DNA of 42,081 nucleotides, taken from CAYRLW01 sp964425215 (GTDB taxonomy: Bacteria > Spirochaetota > Spirochaetia > Treponematales > Breznakiellaceae). The notes beneath the pieces are model-generated. The model made no database searches, was not told the origin of the DNA, and was given only the letters and a program-made list of their open reading frames with translations. A program made the translations under genes and the position numbers. This document shows positions 41,279 to 42,081 of this stretch, in pieces. How positions within the stretch are numbered: the first letter of the stretch is position 1; every line of letters begins with the position of its first letter. The stretch spans positions 1-42,081 of the forward strand of contig CAYRLW010000032.1 in the NCBI GenBank assembly GCA_964425215.1, given 5' to 3'.

Positions 41279-42081
41279 TCAAGCGGCCATGATCGGCGTG
41301 TAGAAACGCACCCGGTCCAGGGTGTCACCGACCACGAGGTCGTCGATCTGCAGCCAGCAATGGGCGCCGAACGGCCAGGTCCTGACGCCGAAGATCCATT
41401 GAGGCCTGAAGCCCTCTCGCTGTAGCAGACGACGTAAAAGATGAGCCCGCTGGAGGCATTCGCCTTCGAAGGGGACAAAGGGGGCGGCGGCTTGTGCGGC
41501 CCCGACGAGTTCCGCCAGGCGACGGTCGCCATGTCGGGCAGGCGAGCTTGGGGCGCGCCCCGGAGACCGGACGAGAGCATCGAGGGTCAGGGAGCGGAAG
41601 GTGTCGTTGCCGCCCTCGTACAGGACCGCATTGCCGGTGAAGATCGACTGACGGCTGGACTGGTCGCGGGTGATGACGTTGGCGACGACCGCGAAGCCCT
41701 GCATGTCGATGCCGGGGGCGCCGCCACGGACCAGTTCGATGCGCTCGACCTGGGCGACCAGGGTGCGCGACAGCACGCTGGAGCCGGTGTCATTCTTCGA
41801 GGCCGGGCGCGCGCCGTTGATCAGGATGTTGCCGACGGAGCCCTGGAAACCGCGACTGCCGTCGCCGTCAATGACGCTGAAGCCTGGGATGCGGCTGACC
41901 ATGTCCAGGGCCGTGACCGGCTGCTGGCTGGCGAAGACGTCCGGCGTAAAGACCAGCACGCCCTGCTGTCTGGCTTCGGCCTGTGGCGCGGGAGGCGACG
42001 GCGCGGTCTGCGCCAGCGCCGGAGCGGCCAGCGCCGGAGCGGCCAGCGCCAGAGACAGAGGGGTCAGTACGAGCAGGCGGG
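41279..42081 (-). CDS. TonB-receptor plug fused in frame to lasso B2 protease (5' end outside window)
   Basis: The frame is open from the window edge. From the edge it encodes a signal-peptide-like stretch (RLLVLTPLSLALAAPALA), a linker, and a TonB-dependent-receptor plug domain (VTALDMVSRIPGFSV, GNILINGARPASKND, LVAQVERIELVRGGAPGIDMQG). After LYEGGNDTFRSLTLDALVR it changes, near 41570, to the C-terminal part of a lasso B protein: GECLQRAHLLRRLL (catalytic Cys), FGAHCWLQ (His) and VVGDTLDRV (Asp). The receptor barrel and the N-terminal leader-binding domain of B are absent. A deletion joining the two genes in the same frame explains this. The chimera would be exported, away from the cytoplasmic precursor, so it is probably non-functional. 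Confidence 0.75.
   Translation of the reverse strand, partial: RLLVLTPLSLALAAPALAAPALAQTAPSPPAPQAEARQQGVLVFTPDVFASQQPVTALDMVSRIPGFSVIDGDGSRGFQGSVGNILINGARPASKNDTGSSVLSRTLVAQVERIELVRGGAPGIDMQGFAVVANVITRDQSSRQSIFTGNAVLYEGGNDTFRSLTLDALVRSPGRAPSSPARHGDRRLAELVGAAQAAAPFVPFEGECLQRAHLLRRLLQREGFRPQWIFGVRTWPFGAHCWLQIDDLVVGDTLDRVRFYTPIMAA
42015..42044. repeat. 15-bp tandem repeat in the signal-peptide region
   Basis: AGCGCCGGAGCGGCC occurs twice in direct succession (42015-42029, 42030-42044) with a third partial copy after. On the coding (minus) strand it encodes repeated Ala-Pro-Ala-Leu-Ala units near the signal-peptidase site of the TonB-receptor part. Slippage would change signal-peptide length in 5-residue steps. 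Confidence 0.75.

Noticed and set aside
1..42081. CRISPR arrays, tRNA or rRNA genes
   Set aside because: No regularly spaced repeats, no tRNA T-arm consensus in a cloverleaf context and no rRNA-like sequence were seen on reading both strands.

Overview
The window is GC-rich alphaproteobacterial DNA. It most likely comes from a Caulobacterales genome (Brevundimonas/Caulobacter-like). This rests on two perfect GTTC-N7-GTTC SOS boxes, an imuA-imuB-dnaE2 mutasome, several GGAAC-N16-CGTT (EcfG/SigT-type) general stress promoters, a LOV histidine kinase and proteobacterial lasso-peptide genes. It reads as a stress, repair and accessory segment rather than core housekeeping DNA, and it contains many gene fragments. 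I see no rRNA, tRNA, intact insertion sequence or CRISPR array.

Layout. At 0-9 kb are a coiled-coil C-terminus cut by the edge, an SRPBCC protein with a zinc alcohol dehydrogenase, an SOS-controlled dinB with an AlkB-like dioxygenase, a GH65-type glycosidase and a Crp/Fnr regulator. Two coding-poor gaps (7.2-8.2 and 8.9-9.6 kb) flank that regulator. At 9.6-16 kb are small membrane or hydrophilic proteins, including DUF378, SemiSWEET and TIGR02587/TIGR02588 proteins, plus an SDR oxidoreductase. Fragments of exonuclease III and of a thioredoxin-reductase-like enzyme lie among them. At 16-23.6 kb is the imuA-imuB-dnaE2 operon on the minus strand with its LexA box, facing a DUF5961-like gene, Ku and a Ku-coupled small gene on the plus strand. 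At 23.6-25.5 kb are a small gene with a perfect general-stress promoter, a frameshifted receiver-domain fragment, a TonB-C-like secreted protein and a nuclease-like gene broken at a run of nine G.

At 25.6-32.7 kb is mobile-element-type cargo: a RadC/JAMM protein, a Toprim protein, a large ParB-like protein and a relaxase remnant. These are followed by four tiny genes joined by ATGA overlaps and ended by a strong terminator, an IPTL-CTERM-like secreted protein, and small disordered proteins.

At 32.7-38.6 kb is a sensory block: a LOV-PAS-GAF hybrid kinase, a divergent HWE kinase, a pseudogene copy of the Ku-linked small gene, and a GAF-GGDEF protein. At 38.6-42.1 kb is a damaged lasso-peptide locus. 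The isopeptidase is 5'-truncated and joined to the GGDEF gene, the macrolactam synthetase (C protein) looks intact, and a TonB-receptor plug is fused in frame to the C-terminal protease half of the B protein. No precursor gene is visible.

How it fits together. DNA-damage tolerance (dinB, AlkB-like protein, imuA-imuB-dnaE2, Ku) and general stress genes dominate the left two thirds. The right third is environmental sensing next to decayed mobile and lasso-peptide genes. The strongest original observations are the LOV domain with its conserved signalling glutamine replaced by leucine, the TonB-receptor/lasso-B chimera, the four-gene overlapping micro-operon, and the functional/pseudogene pair of the Ku-linked small gene.
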